Source: Flavobacteriaceae bacterium
Lineage (GTDB): Bacteria > Bacteroidota > Bacteroidia > Flavobacteriales > Flavobacteriaceae
Length of the DNA stretch: 41,336 nt
Direction: 5' to 3'
NCBI GenBank assembly: GCA_022425505.1
Contig: JAKMFI010000030.1
Location: 1-41,336 of the forward strand
How positions within the stretch are numbered: position 1 is the stretch's first letter; the number at the start of each line of letters is the position of its first letter. Positions 16,199 to 24,833 of this stretch are shown here, piece after piece. Made by a program: the position numbers and the translations under genes. A model generated the notes under the pieces. It searched no databases. It was not told where the DNA came from and worked only from the letters and a program-made list of their open reading frames with translations.

Positions 16199-18997
16199 TC
16201 AATGCGCTTCGAGCCAATTCGTGCCTGTTCCCACATCTACTACGAGAGGGACTTGAAGTATGTAGGCCTGTTCCATTTCGGTTTTGATCATGCTTGTCAG
16301 CGTGTCGAGTTCGGATTTCTTGGCGTCAAATACCAGCTCATCATGCACTTGTAAGAGCATTTTGGATTCAAAATCGTTTAGTTTTTCATGGATCCGCAAC
16401 ATGGCAATTTTGATGATATCCGCAGCACTCCCTTGAATGGGCGCATTGACGGCATTTCGTTCTGACGCTCCACGAACAATACTATTTTGAGAATTGATAT
16501 CCTTGAGGTAGCGACGACGACCCAAAACGGTTTCGACATAGCCATTCTCACGTGCAAAATCGACTTGCTGACGCATATAGCTTTTTAACTGCGGATAGGT
16601 TTCATAATAGGCATCAATCAAGGCCTTGGCTTCGGATCGGTTCAAGCTGGTTTGGTTGCTCAACCCAAAAGCTGATACGCCATATACAATCCCAAAGTTG
16701 ACCGTTTTGGCTTGACTTCGTTGCTCTCGGCTCACGTCTGCCAATGCCACGCCAAACACCTTGGCAGCGGTACTGGCATGAATATCTTCGCCCTTTTGAA
16801 AGGCCTCTTGCATTTCTGTATCTCCACTTAAGGATGCAATCACACGCAATTCGATTTGTGAATAATCCGCCGCGAGTAAGACATGCTCGTCATCGCGCGG
16901 GACAAAGGCCTTGCGAACCAACTGGCCTCGCTCGGTTCGAATCGGAATATTTTGCAGGTTGGGGTGGTTGCTACTCAGTCGTCCTGTGGCTGCGACCGCC
17001 TGATTGAAAATCGTATGGACACGATCTGTTTTGGGGTTCACCTGTTCGGGAAGGGCCTCGATGTAGGTATTGCTCAGCTTTTTGACCGACCTCCACTCCA
17101 GAATATCAGCAACAATCGTATGGTCTTTTGCCAAATAAGAAAGCACATCTTCAGCAGTAGAATACTGCCCAGTTTTGGTTTTTTTGGGTTTGTCAACAAG
17201 CTTGAGTTTGTCAAACAAGATGGGACCCAATTGTTTGGGCGAAGCCAAGTTAAAGCGTTCCTCAGCTTGCTCATAGATTCGCTCCTCTAGCACTGCGGTT
17301 TCTTCTCGAAACTGAACCGCCAATTTGTCCAGATAGCCCACGTCGATACGGATACCTGCGCTTTCCATGGCTGCCAAAACATTGACCAAAGGCAATTCGA
17401 TATTGGTAAACAAATCGATAACTTCCTCGGACGCGAGTTCCGAAATAAAATGATTTTTGAGTTGAAGGGTAATATCGGCATCTTCAACAGCATATTTGGT
17501 TTGTTTGTCGATCGGCACATTGCGCATCGACCCTTGATTGGGACCTTTTTTTCCGATCAATTCGGTAATGGGTTGTGGTTTGTAACCCAAATAAGTCTCA
17601 GCCAAGATATCCATATTATGACGCATATCGGGATTGATCAGATAGTGTGCAATCATGGTGTCAAAGATGGGGGCATGAACCGCCATACCGTATTGCTGCA
17701 ACACCTTGATATCGTATTTGAGATTGTGTCCTACTTTTTCGATAGTTGGACAATGAAAAAAAGGGGTAAAATAGGCGAGTTTGGTTTCACAGGCCGTGCG
17801 ATCTTCAGGGAAAGGAAGGTAATAGCCCGTTCCTTTTTCCCAACTAAAAGCAATGCCAACGAGTTCGGCAGAGAGTTCATCAAGCCCTGTGGTTTCGGTA
17901 TCAAAGCAAACCGATTTTTGTTGCAACAACCACTCCAGTAACATTTCTTGTTCTGTTTCGGTTTGGATACTTTGGTACAGGTGATTGCTAGTCGATAAGC
18001 TTGCATACGTATCATCAACGCTGACCTCTCCTGCTCCAGGTTGATTGAACAAATCAAATACGGGTGGGGCGCTCTTTCTGGGTTCAGTAGAAGGACTTTC
18101 TGTTTGTTCCTCCTTGGAAAACAGCTTGAGAAAACGTTCTCCTAGGCGTCGAAATTCCAACTCACGAAAAATGTCTTGTACTTCCTCTGTGTTAGGTTGG
18201 GTGAGCTCATAGCTTTTTTCGTCAAAGGATATGGGTACATCCAACAAGATGCGAGCAAGTTTTTTGGACAGCACTCCGAGTGCTTTATTTTCTTCGATTT
18301 TTTCTTTGAGCTTTCCTTTGAGTTCATGCGTATTGGCCAGCAGATTTTCCATCGAACCGTATTGCGCCAAAAACTTTTTTGCGGTTTTATCTCCCACGCC
18401 TGGCAAGCCCGGTATGTTGTCAACAGAGTCTCCCATCATGCCCAAGTAGTCGATGACTTGCTCTGGATGGTCGATTTCAAATTTTTCTTTTACTTCATCT
18501 ACCCCCCAAATTTCGATTCCATTTCCCTGACGTGATGGGCGGTACATAAAAATATTTGGAGAGACCAGTTGAGCAAAATCTTTATCGGGGGTCATCATAT
18601 ACACATCAAAACCCTCTTTTTCAGCTTGTTTTGCAAGGGTTCCGATGATATCATCGGCTTCATAACCTTCCTTTTCAATCACGGGGATTTGCATGGCTTT
18701 GAGCAGGTTTTGGATATAGGGAACAGCAATTCGAATGGCTTCAGGCGTTTCGGGACGATTCGCTTTGTATTCGGTAAACATCTCTTTCCGATCGACCGAT
18801 CCGCCCTTGTCAAAAGCAACAGCCAGATAGTCGGGTTTTTCCCGATTGATCAGGTCAAACAAAGAGTTGGTAAACCCCATGATGGCACTCGTGTCCATCC
18901 CTTTGGAATTGATTCTTGGATTTTTGATAAACGCATAATACCCTCTAAAAATCAAGGCGTAAGCGTCAAGTAGGAATAGTTTTTTGTCGTTTGCCAT
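16199..18997 (-). CDS. polA: DNA polymerase I with 5'-3' and 3'-5' exonuclease domains
   Basis: PolA fills gaps and removes RNA primers during lagging-strand synthesis and repair. The 932-residue protein is full length. The N-terminal 5' nuclease domain (about 1-290) has LLDAYALIFRGYYAF, YEADDIIGTLA, TPDKDFAQLV and GDSVDNIPGLPGVGDKTA. The 3'-5' exonuclease domain (about 340-540) keeps its acidic residues: CFDTETTGLDE, GHNLKYDIKVL and YAVEDADIT, so proofreading is probably active. The polymerase domain has LLAADYSQIELRVIA (motif A), RSQAKTVNFGIVYG (motif B, O-helix) and QVHDELVF (motif C). A -7-like TATTTTTG (19015-19008) lies 11 bases before the ATG. It is divergent from the thioredoxin-fold gene. 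Confidence 0.97.
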   Translation of the reverse strand: MANDKKLFLLDAYALIFRGYYAFIKNPRINSKGMDTSAIMGFTNSLFDLINREKPDYLAVAFDKGGSVDRKEMFTEYKANRPETPEAIRIAVPYIQNLLKAMQIPVIEKEGYEADDIIGTLAKQAEKEGFDVYMMTPDKDFAQLVSPNIFMYRPSRQGNGIEIWGVDEVKEKFEIDHPEQVIDYLGMMGDSVDNIPGLPGVGDKTAKKFLAQYGSMENLLANTHELKGKLKEKIEENKALGVLSKKLARILLDVPISFDEKSYELTQPNTEEVQDIFRELEFRRLGERFLKLFSKEEQTESPSTEPRKSAPPVFDLFNQPGAGEVSVDDTYASLSTSNHLYQSIQTETEQEMLLEWLLQQKSVCFDTETTGLDELSAELVGIAFSWEKGTGYYLPFPEDRTACETKLAYFTPFFHCPTIEKVGHNLKYDIKVLQQYGMAVHAPIFDTMIAHYLINPDMRHNMDILAETYLGYKPQPITELIGKKGPNQGSMRNVPIDKQTKYAVEDADITLQLKNHFISELASEEVIDLFTNIELPLVNVLAAMESAGIRIDVGYLDKLAVQFREETAVLEERIYEQAEERFNLASPKQLGPILFDKLKLVDKPKKTKTGQYSTAEDVLSYLAKDHTIVADILEWRSVKKLSNTYIEALPEQVNPKTDRVHTIFNQAVAATGRLSSNHPNLQNIPIRTERGQLVRKAFVPRDDEHVLLAADYSQIELRVIASLSGDTEMQEAFQKGEDIHASTAAKVFGVALADVSREQRSQAKTVNFGIVYGVSAFGLSNQTSLNRSEAKALIDAYYETYPQLKSYMRQQVDFARENGYVETVLGRRRYLKDINSQNSIVRGASERNAVNAPIQGSAADIIKIAMLRIHEKLNDFESKMLLQVHDELVFDAKKSELDTLTSMIKTEMEQAYILQVPLVVDVGTGTNWLEAH

Positions 18998-19153
18998 GGT
19001 TGGATACCAAAAATAGGAATTATTATGCGAATGATTTAACTATAATGTCTTGGATTAAGATTACAATTCATATCTGTATTTTATGCCAATTCAATTCATT
19101 TTAGAACAAAATACTATTTTAGCAAGACTTGATGATGTAAAAAAAGTCTCGTT

Positions 19154-19450
19154 ATGTCAAAATTTGGTGACATCATTGATGCGAAAATTCCGATCCTCCT
19201 CAACTTTTATTCTGATTTGGATGAGTCTTCTGCGGAGATGCATGCGGTATTGCGTGACGTTGCTGCTGCCATGGGTGATCATGGTAAAGTCATCAAAATC
19301 GATGTGGAAAAAAACCCCAAACTTTCAGAAGCACTTCGCGTGCGGGGGTTGCCAACTCTAATGATTTATAAAGGTGGTGAAATGGTCTGGCGACAAAGTG
19401 GAGGTCAAGATGCCAATACCATTATTTCGTTGATGAAAGACTTTGTTTAG
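19154..19450 (+). CDS. Thioredoxin-fold protein lacking the CxxC active site
   Basis: The 98-residue protein follows the thioredoxin fold: ILLNFYSDLD (strand and start of the active-site helix), VIKIDVEKNPKLSEALRVRG, the cis-proline loop GLPTLMIYKGGE, and a C-terminal helix (NTIISLMKDFV). Where thioredoxin has WCGPC this one has SDLDESSAEM and there is no Cys in the protein, so it cannot act as a disulfide reductase. A co-chaperone or binding role is possible but unproven. It has no signal peptide and should be cytosolic. The long overlapping frame starting at 19083 is out of phase with this family match. The gene overlaps convergent DUF2723 by four bases. Similar Cys-less proteins are common in Flavobacteriia (recalled, not searched). 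Confidence 0.82.
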   Translation: MSKFGDIIDAKIPILLNFYSDLDESSAEMHAVLRDVAAAMGDHGKVIKIDVEKNPKLSEALRVRGLPTLMIYKGGEMVWRQSGGQDANTIISLMKDFV

Positions 19451-22400
19451 TTGAGAAAAGCAAACTGACCAACTGTTTCCGTATAGGTGCTTTGCACTTT
19501 TTCAACAACTTCTAAATCTGTTTCGTTTCGCTTGACGGTAGACACCAAGCTTTTATAGGCCTCGACTTCAATGCCAATTTCCATTTCAAAATACGTCAAT
19601 TGCTCCTTCTCTAGGGTCAAAAAACGATTGAGCAGGTCGATGTATTGCTGGGCGATATGTCCACTGAGCTCGCGCGCCAATTCCAGTTGATCAGCCGCAT
19701 ATAAGCCAGCGACAAAAGGGGTGAGCTCGGTGTAGAAGTCATATTTTCCATAAATATAGCTAAACGGCAATATCGACTCGTAGAACGGATCGTATATGGC
19801 AGCTAGCGTTTCGTAATCTCTGGCTTGGACAACTTCGGTCAGCAAGCTTTTGTATCGCTCCACATTCCCGACAAGGTCTTCCATAAGCGCCAATTGGTCG
19901 TCATTGTCCCACTGTGCATAGTAGCGCATATATTCTTGATAGCCAGTTGCGACCTTTTGCACAATCTGTTGGGCTTTTTCTGTAGCCCCTGCACGATAAT
20001 AGGCACTCGCTATGGGGGTGACCAAGCTGTAATAGCCAAAAGTCTCAATCGGCATTTTTTCCATGGCGAGGTCGAGAACAGCGATTGCTTTTTCAGCTTG
20101 TTCTTCCTCAAGTAAGGCATTGGCCAATCGTGTGATATTAGATCGGAACGAGATGCTATTTTTTCTTGTTTCGGGATCGTGGTAAATGTCTGGGCTATCC
20201 GAATTTCCCCAGTCCCACTTCATCACGATATCATACATGAGATTGGCATCTATTCGACCCATTGATTGGTAGGGATTGTTCGGATCAAGAGGGGTTTTGA
20301 TCGGTACGAGTTTGTAGACCAAACCATCGAGTTGTAAATAGTCTTTCATCCAAAAATACTCGCTAGCGTCATAGCTACCGCCTGTAAAATAAATCGGTCG
20401 TTCCCAGTCGTTGTTGTGCAGAATGTCAAGCATCATCAATCGATTTTTATATAGTCCTGATGTGGGAAGATCGATATCGATATAATCGACAATGAGTTCT
20501 GCGTCTTCGGGCTTGACCACTCCACTTTTCAATACGTTTTCTTTATTGACAGGCACTCGAATTTGGTTGGTCGGGTAATAAATCATTTGTTGGGTTGACT
20601 TGGGGATATTGGTTATTGAAACGTCATATTGCTCGAGAAGAAACTTATACTGCGTCCGCGGTTGGTCACTACTCACCCACCGCATAAAGTCATTCAATGA
20701 CCAGCGAACTGAGTCGAGCAGTGCCTCGTGCTTGATATAATCCCGTACACCATAGGCATATTGGCGATGCTCGAGTTGGGAGGGGATCGGTGAGCTGGTG
20801 TAGGTACGTCGTTTGAGCTGATCAATATACCAGTCAGTTGCCAGAAGTTGGGTGTTGATGCTACGCACATCCGTTCGATACCCTTCAATTTCTTGCGCAT
20901 ACCAAATGGCAAAGGTGTCATTATCTCCAATGGTAAAAATCATGGCATCAACATCTTCCTCCACAGAGTCCAGATAGGCCTTTGCGGTTGACTGTGCGGT
21001 ATACCGACTCGAGCGGTCGTGATCGTCCCAGTTTTCGGAGGCTAAAAGTACGGGTACGCAGAGCAAACTCAGTACTCCGACAATCGGAACGGCGATACGA
21101 GGACGAAGAAAAGACTGGATTCGTTCGGAAAGGGCAAGTACCCCCAAACCAATGAAAATACTAAAGGCATAAAACGAACCAACCAAGGCATAGTCACGCT
21201 CACGCGGTTCAAAAACCCGTTCGTTGAGATAGACTTTGAGCGCCAGTCCCGTAAACAAAAACAGCAATAGCATCACCCAAAACCGTTTGGGGTCTTTGCG
21301 GTATAAAAAGGCAAATCCCAAAATCCCCATCAGCAGGGGTAACATATAGTATTTATTTTTTCCTTTGTTGTTGGCCAGTTCGCTAGGCAACATATCTTGC
21401 GGACCCAAACGCCAATTGTCGATAAATGGAATCCCACTGATCCAGTTGCCATTGACGGGGTCTAGCTTTCCTTGAAGATCGTTTTGACGCCCAGAGAAAT
21501 TCCACATAAAATACCGCCAATACATATACCCCATTTGGAAGTCAAACATATAGTGGAGATTGTCAAAAAACGAAGGCTTTTCGATGTCGAGATAGGCAGC
21601 ATAGGTCGTTAGGAAATTGTGATACTCATCTACATCTGCTCGACCTTCGTTCCACTCGCTGATAAACGTGTTTACGGCCTCCACAAGATCTTCTTCGTTC
21701 CGGTACTCGGGTTTGACATCAAAGTCAACCGTACCATAGTAAGTCATATAGTTGATTGCATTCCCACTGCTCCACATTCTCGGCAATATGCCTTCGTGCT
21801 TGCTGTTACTATTGATCTGCGCATTTTCCCATGCATTAACAATAATATACCGACCTGTTTTATCGTCTTTTTCGTACTTGGGCTTAGCGTCAACATAGGG
21901 CGTATTTTCGTCCTGTCCAGCATACATATCGGTAAACATCGGTCCATAAAACAAATGGGTATCTGGATATTGTTCGAGGTTGTAATAGGCCAGCAATGCA
22001 CGCGCATCTGCGGGTGCGTTTTCATTGATAACTGTGTTCGCATTGGCACGAATGGGCAGCATAAGCCAAGACGAAAACCCAACGAGAATAAATAAGACAC
22101 AGAGGAGAGCGGTATTGAGTTGTACCCAGCTTTTGCGGTGCGTCAGTTTGAGGGTGTACACAAAAAACGCAACGAGTGAAAGTGCAGCGGTAATGGTTCC
22201 CGAGTGAAAAGGCAAGCCAATTTGATTGACAAAAAACACTTCGGCATAGCCAAAATAGGCAAGTGTACTCGGAAGGAGGAGTTTAAATATAAAAAGCAAA
22301 ACCGCTACGGATAGGATATTGGCCAACACAAACCCTTTTATCGTCACGGTCTCTGTGGTTTTAAAATAGTACATTATTCCGATGGCAGGGATGGTCAAAA

Positions 22401-22974
22401 GCCCCATAAAATGAACACCAAAAGAAAGACCAACAACAAAAGCAATCAGCACCAACCAGCGATCGCCACGCGGTTTGTCCATATCGGCTTCCCAGCGTAG
22501 CCCTAGCCAAAAGAGGATAGATAGGATACAAGTCGCCATGGCATAGACTTCTGCCTCCACGGCATTAAACCAAAAACTATCGGTGTATGCAAATCCAAGA
22601 GCACCGACAAGTCCGGCGATCAAAACAAGGATTTGGGTGTGATTATCATCGGTTTGTTCGCTTACCAAACGACGCGCAACCCCTGTAATCGTCCAAAACA
22701 AAAACAAGACCGTAAAGCTACTCGCCAATACCGACATCATATTGACCGACAGGGCGATATATTCCGCATTGGGAGCGAGGACGGCAAACACCGCTCCAAC
22801 CATTTGAAAAAATGGAGCACCCGGCGGGTGACCAACTTGCAACTTGGCAGCGGTAGCAATATATTCTCCACAATCCCAATAGCTTGCAGTGGGTTCGACA
22901 GTGAGCAGGTAGGAGAGGAGTGAAATCGCAAAAGCAAACCATCCCAATCTCAGATTCCAAACGCGAAAATTCAT
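19447..22974 (-). CDS. DUF2723 membrane protein, GT-C / protein O-mannosyltransferase-like
   Basis: This 1,175-residue protein has an N-terminal multi-spanning membrane domain and a large soluble C-terminal part from about residue 650. Residues 25-60 read TVEPTASYWDCGEYIATA and LQVGHPPGAPFF, the DUF2723 signature. The Asp-x-Gly-Glu after the first helix is the expected acidic motif of GT-C glycosyltransferases using lipid-linked sugars. The eukaryotic relative TMEM260 is an O-mannosyltransferase; activity here is inferred only. The C-terminus has helical, TPR-like stretches (LANALLEEEQAEKAIAVLDL). Length is typical for Bacteroidetes members. A near-consensus -7 (TACATTCG, 23000-22993) lies upstream. 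It is divergent from the tRNA-Gln region. Confidence 0.85.
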   Translation of the reverse strand: MNFRVWNLRLGWFAFAISLLSYLLTVEPTASYWDCGEYIATAAKLQVGHPPGAPFFQMVGAVFAVLAPNAEYIALSVNMMSVLASSFTVLFLFWTITGVARRLVSEQTDDNHTQILVLIAGLVGALGFAYTDSFWFNAVEAEVYAMATCILSILFWLGLRWEADMDKPRGDRWLVLIAFVVGLSFGVHFMGLLTIPAIGIMYYFKTTETVTIKGFVLANILSVAVLLFIFKLLLPSTLAYFGYAEVFFVNQIGLPFHSGTITAALSLVAFFVYTLKLTHRKSWVQLNTALLCVLFILVGFSSWLMLPIRANANTVINENAPADARALLAYYNLEQYPDTHLFYGPMFTDMYAGQDENTPYVDAKPKYEKDDKTGRYIIVNAWENAQINSNSKHEGILPRMWSSGNAINYMTYYGTVDFDVKPEYRNEEDLVEAVNTFISEWNEGRADVDEYHNFLTTYAAYLDIEKPSFFDNLHYMFDFQMGYMYWRYFMWNFSGRQNDLQGKLDPVNGNWISGIPFIDNWRLGPQDMLPSELANNKGKNKYYMLPLLMGILGFAFLYRKDPKRFWVMLLLFLFTGLALKVYLNERVFEPRERDYALVGSFYAFSIFIGLGVLALSERIQSFLRPRIAVPIVGVLSLLCVPVLLASENWDDHDRSSRYTAQSTAKAYLDSVEEDVDAMIFTIGDNDTFAIWYAQEIEGYRTDVRSINTQLLATDWYIDQLKRRTYTSSPIPSQLEHRQYAYGVRDYIKHEALLDSVRWSLNDFMRWVSSDQPRTQYKFLLEQYDVSITNIPKSTQQMIYYPTNQIRVPVNKENVLKSGVVKPEDAELIVDYIDIDLPTSGLYKNRLMMLDILHNNDWERPIYFTGGSYDASEYFWMKDYLQLDGLVYKLVPIKTPLDPNNPYQSMGRIDANLMYDIVMKWDWGNSDSPDIYHDPETRKNSISFRSNITRLANALLEEEQAEKAIAVLDLAMEKMPIETFGYYSLVTPIASAYYRAGATEKAQQIVQKVATGYQEYMRYYAQWDNDDQLALMEDLVGNVERYKSLLTEVVQARDYETLAAIYDPFYESILPFSYIYGKYDFYTELTPFVAGLYAADQLELARELSGHIAQQYIDLLNRFLTLEKEQLTYFEMEIGIEVEAYKSLVSTVKRNETDLEVVEKVQSTYTETVGQFAFLN

Positions 22975-23038
22975 CTGTGGTTTTTGGAGTTACGAATGTA
23001 CAACATTCTCATTGTGTTAAGAAATCAAAATAGAAGTA

Positions 23039-23068
23039 TTGGCATTATCAAACTTTGTTTTATTTTTG
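23039..23068 (+). promoter_or_regulatory. tRNA-Gln promoter, Bacteroidetes -33/-7 type
   Basis: TTG (23039-23041) is followed after 19 bases by TATTTTTG (23061-23068), an exact consensus match. Expected initiation is about 23073, just before the tRNA-like fragment at 23078. It lies 79 bases before the intact tRNA. Confidence 0.72.
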
Positions 23069-23077
23069 CAGCGCTAT

Positions 23078-23100
23078 TAGCCTATGGTGGTTCTGGCAAC
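23078..23100 (+). pseudogene. Degenerate 5' fragment of a tRNA-Gln-like gene
   Basis: These 23 bases align without gaps to the first 23 bases of the intact tRNA-Gln at 23147, with 18 identities, including CCTATGGTG and CTGG. Similarity stops abruptly at 23100, where a 19-base palindrome begins. No anticodon arm, T arm or 3' acceptor strand follows. It looks like a truncated tRNA copy lying at the expected transcription start of the tRNA promoter. Confidence 0.55.
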
Positions 23101-23118
23101 CTGCCTACGTCAGGCAGG
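23100..23118 (+). repeat. Perfect 7-bp palindrome, REP-like
   Basis: CCTGCCT and AGGCAGG flank an ACGTC loop. The right-hand 15 bases recur at 23279-23293 with one mismatch. Such CCTGCC/GGCAGG palindromes resemble dispersed intergenic repeats of Bacteroidetes genomes, but copy number cannot be judged here. It separates the tRNA fragment from the intact tRNA. Confidence 0.6.
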
Positions 23119-23146
23119 CACGCCAAGCCAAGAAATAGCAGTTTAC

Positions 23147-23219
23147 TGGCCTATGGTGTAACTGGTAACACGTCTGATTTTGGTTCAGAAGAGTCTAGGT
23201 TCGAGCCCTAGTAGGCCAA
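23147..23219 (+). tRNA. trnQ: tRNA-Gln (anticodon UUG)
   Basis: The cloverleaf is complete. The acceptor TGGCCTA (23147-23153) pairs with TAGGCCA (23212-23218), with discriminator A at 23219. The anticodon stem TCTGA/TCAGA encloses the loop TTTTGGT with anticodon TTG at 23180-23182. The T arm CTAGG-TTCGAGC-CCTAG is canonical. CCA is not encoded and must be added by the nucleotidyltransferase. The UUG anticodon reads CAA and, by wobble, CAG. A terminator follows directly. Confidence 0.96.
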
Positions 23220-23226
23220 CAATTAG

Positions 23227-23255
23227 AATCCCGTCTAAACAGGCGGGATTTTTTT
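23227..23255 (+). terminator. Rho-independent terminator after tRNA-Gln
   Basis: AATCCCGTCT pairs with AGGCGGGATT (one T-G wobble) around an AAAC loop, followed directly by more T. It begins eight bases after the tRNA, closing a transcription unit of tRNA fragment, palindrome and tRNA-Gln. Confidence 0.88.
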
Positions 23256-23278
23256 ATGTCTTTGTTTTGTCATGTTTA

Positions 23279-23307
23279 CCTACGGCAGGCAGGTCCCCGA
23301 AAGCGGG
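23279..23307 (+). repeat. Second partial copy of the palindromic repeat plus a small hairpin
   Basis: CCTACGGCAGGCAGG (23279-23293) matches 14 of 15 bases of 23104-23118; the left CCTG is missing, so the outer stem is lost. It is followed by CCCG-AAAG-CGGG (23296-23307). It lies in the non-coding stretch between the tRNA terminator and the hydroxylase pseudogene. Confidence 0.5.
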
Positions 23308-23352
23308 AGTCCATTGTTCCCATAGCGTACAATGCGTACCCTTACCGATGGA

Positions 23353-23371
23353 TGCCGTGTTAGGCACGGCA
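23353..23371 (+). repeat. Perfect 7-bp inverted repeat in the tRNA-hydroxylase gap
   Basis: TGCCGTG and CACGGCA flank a TTAGG loop. No T run follows on either strand, so it is not a typical terminator. A GCGTAC direct repeat separated by AAT lies just before it (about 23325-23339). Nothing else is recognisable in 23308-23424. Confidence 0.45.
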
Positions 23372-23424
23372 TAACAAAAACCCCTATTCACTGGAAACGA
23401 TTCACAAACAACGCCTATACCAAT

Positions 23425-24671
23425 TTAAGATTCGGTCTGTATCAGCATGCGTTCGCGCCACAGCATAGAGCCCAAGGCCAGACTGGAAACGACCAAATAG
23501 CCCATCCAAGCCCAGTAAAGAATAGGCGAAATAGTTGCCAATACCCACTGCAGTACAACAAAGGAGATGGCGATTCGAAACCACTCAAATCCGATACTCC
23601 ATTTGTATTGATCCATAACACTGGTGTATCCAAAAACGGCAGCAAACAAGGCCATGCCAATGGCAGTGGCATGCAAAGGGGACAAGTCCCCAAAATGGTA
23701 GAGCATCAGCAGCAGTAACCCCATGGTCGCGCAAAAGTGAAACAATGCCCAGTATGCGAGGGAATGCTTGTAGTGGGGTGCATATTTTTGCTGTTGGGTT
23801 ATGTCGGCAATCACCGTCTTTGGGTGCGATTGCTTGACATCTTCGGGTCGCCAGCCGGTGGGCATCAACCACAAGCGGAATTTGTCCCTCCACCGTTTGG
23901 TGTGCCAAGCATCGAGGGCTAGTCCCCATAGGTGCTGAAAGTTGATCCATAACGGATTCCACGACTGCACGGGCTTGAGTACGCCATATACAGGTGGCTC
24001 GTCATAGAGTTCTTCCTGAAAGGTGCCAACATGCGGTCCCATACACAAAAAATTGCACTGAGGTTTTTGTCGATATAAATCGGGTTGATGGCATGATGAA
24101 CGCGGTGCTGAGATGGGGTCACAATAATATACTCCAACCACCCGAGTTTCCCAATGTGTTGGGTGTGATACCAAAACTGACCAAAGAGATGAAGGGGCGC
24201 CAAAATGGCAATGACCTCTTGCGGAATTCCCAGAACAGCAGCGGGAATCATAAACAAGGCACCATAACCAAGAATATTGGAAATGCTTTGACGTAGTGCA
24301 CAGGCCATATTGAACTCTTCACTACTGTGGTGAATGATGTGTTGGTTCCAGAAAAAATTGATTTTGTGATTGAGACGATGCGACCAGTAAGACGCAAAAT
24401 CGATACAGATAAAGGCAGCGAGGTAAAGCCAAAGATCCGCTTCGATCTGGGTGATGGCAAGTTGTTGACTCAGCCAAGGATAGGAAATCAAAATCACAAC
24501 CAAACCAAGTGTGTCTTTAAGGATATTGGTCAGTCCCGAGCTCAAACTTGAAATGGTATCCATAAACACATAGGTTTGTTTTCCTGTCGCATAGCCATAA
24601 ATCAGCTCCGTCAGCATCAACACCATAAAGGCGGGAATGGCAATCAACAAGGCATTGGCATAAGCTTCCAT
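23425..24671 (-). pseudogene. Sterol desaturase / fatty acid hydroxylase family protein, frameshifted
   Basis: Two overlapping minus-strand frames together make one protein of about 415 residues. The first (from ATG 24671) has membrane segments and the di-iron histidine motifs SHRLNH, HHSSE and QHRVHH, then runs through NLSAIFCVWDRM before going off family. The second frame resumes with GTFQEELYDEPPVYGV, the expected continuation, and gives a membrane C-terminal region to the stop at 23425. The break is near 24028: ATGTTGGCACC where ATGTTTGGCACC would restore the frame, one missing T. Members oxidise lipids or sterols in the membrane; the substrate is unknown. All iron-ligand motifs I can see lie before the break. 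Real mutation and sequencing error cannot be separated here. A -7-like TACATTCG (24684-24677) lies just upstream of the ATG. Confidence 0.85.
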
Positions 24672-24748
24672 AGTTGCGAATGTATGAATTTCAATGAGTT
24701 AGAAAAAGTTTGTTTGGTGATTAAGAAAAAACAAACTGGCAATATGAT

Positions 24749-24779
24749 TTGGGTAAGTATTTCAAAACAATTATATTTG
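24749..24779 (+). promoter_or_regulatory. rimP-nusA-infB promoter, Bacteroidetes -33/-7 type
   Basis: TTG (24749-24751) is followed after 20 bases by TATATTTG (24772-24779), an exact consensus match, 54 bases before the rimP ATG. Expected initiation is about 24784. Confidence 0.78.
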
Positions 24780-24802
24780 CACAAACATTCTGACTTACCA
24801 TT

Positions 24803-24831
24803 GGGAGACTCTAAAAGTCCCCTTTTTTTTT
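24803..24831 (+). terminator. Intrinsic terminator inside the rimP leader (likely attenuator)
   Basis: GGG-(A)-GACT pairs with AGTC-CCC around a CTAAA loop, followed by nine T (24823-24831); the rimP ATG is at 24834. It lies between the operon promoter and the first gene, so every operon transcript must read through it. That position suggests attenuation. NusA, encoded in the same operon, acts on such terminators. Confidence 0.7.
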
Positions 24832-24833
24832 AG

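Noticed and set aside
19083-19361. 92-codon ORF overlapping the thioredoxin-fold gene
   Set aside because: It is out of frame with the clear thioredoxin fold and shows no domain of its own; its first 70 bases are the leader region.
23353-23371. TGCCGTG/CACGGCA hairpin as terminator of the hydroxylase gene
   Set aside because: No T run follows the stem on the minus strand, and it is about 55 bases past the stop.
24020-24035. Programmed frameshift in the hydroxylase gene
   Set aside because: No slippery heptamer or downstream structure is evident, and the family is normally encoded in one frame; a one-base loss explains it.
24801-24833. Tiny leader peptide (TTG GGA ... TAG) spanning the rimP attenuator
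   Set aside because: TTG is a poor start, the peptide has no run of regulatory codons, and its frame is just the tail of a spurious longer ORF.
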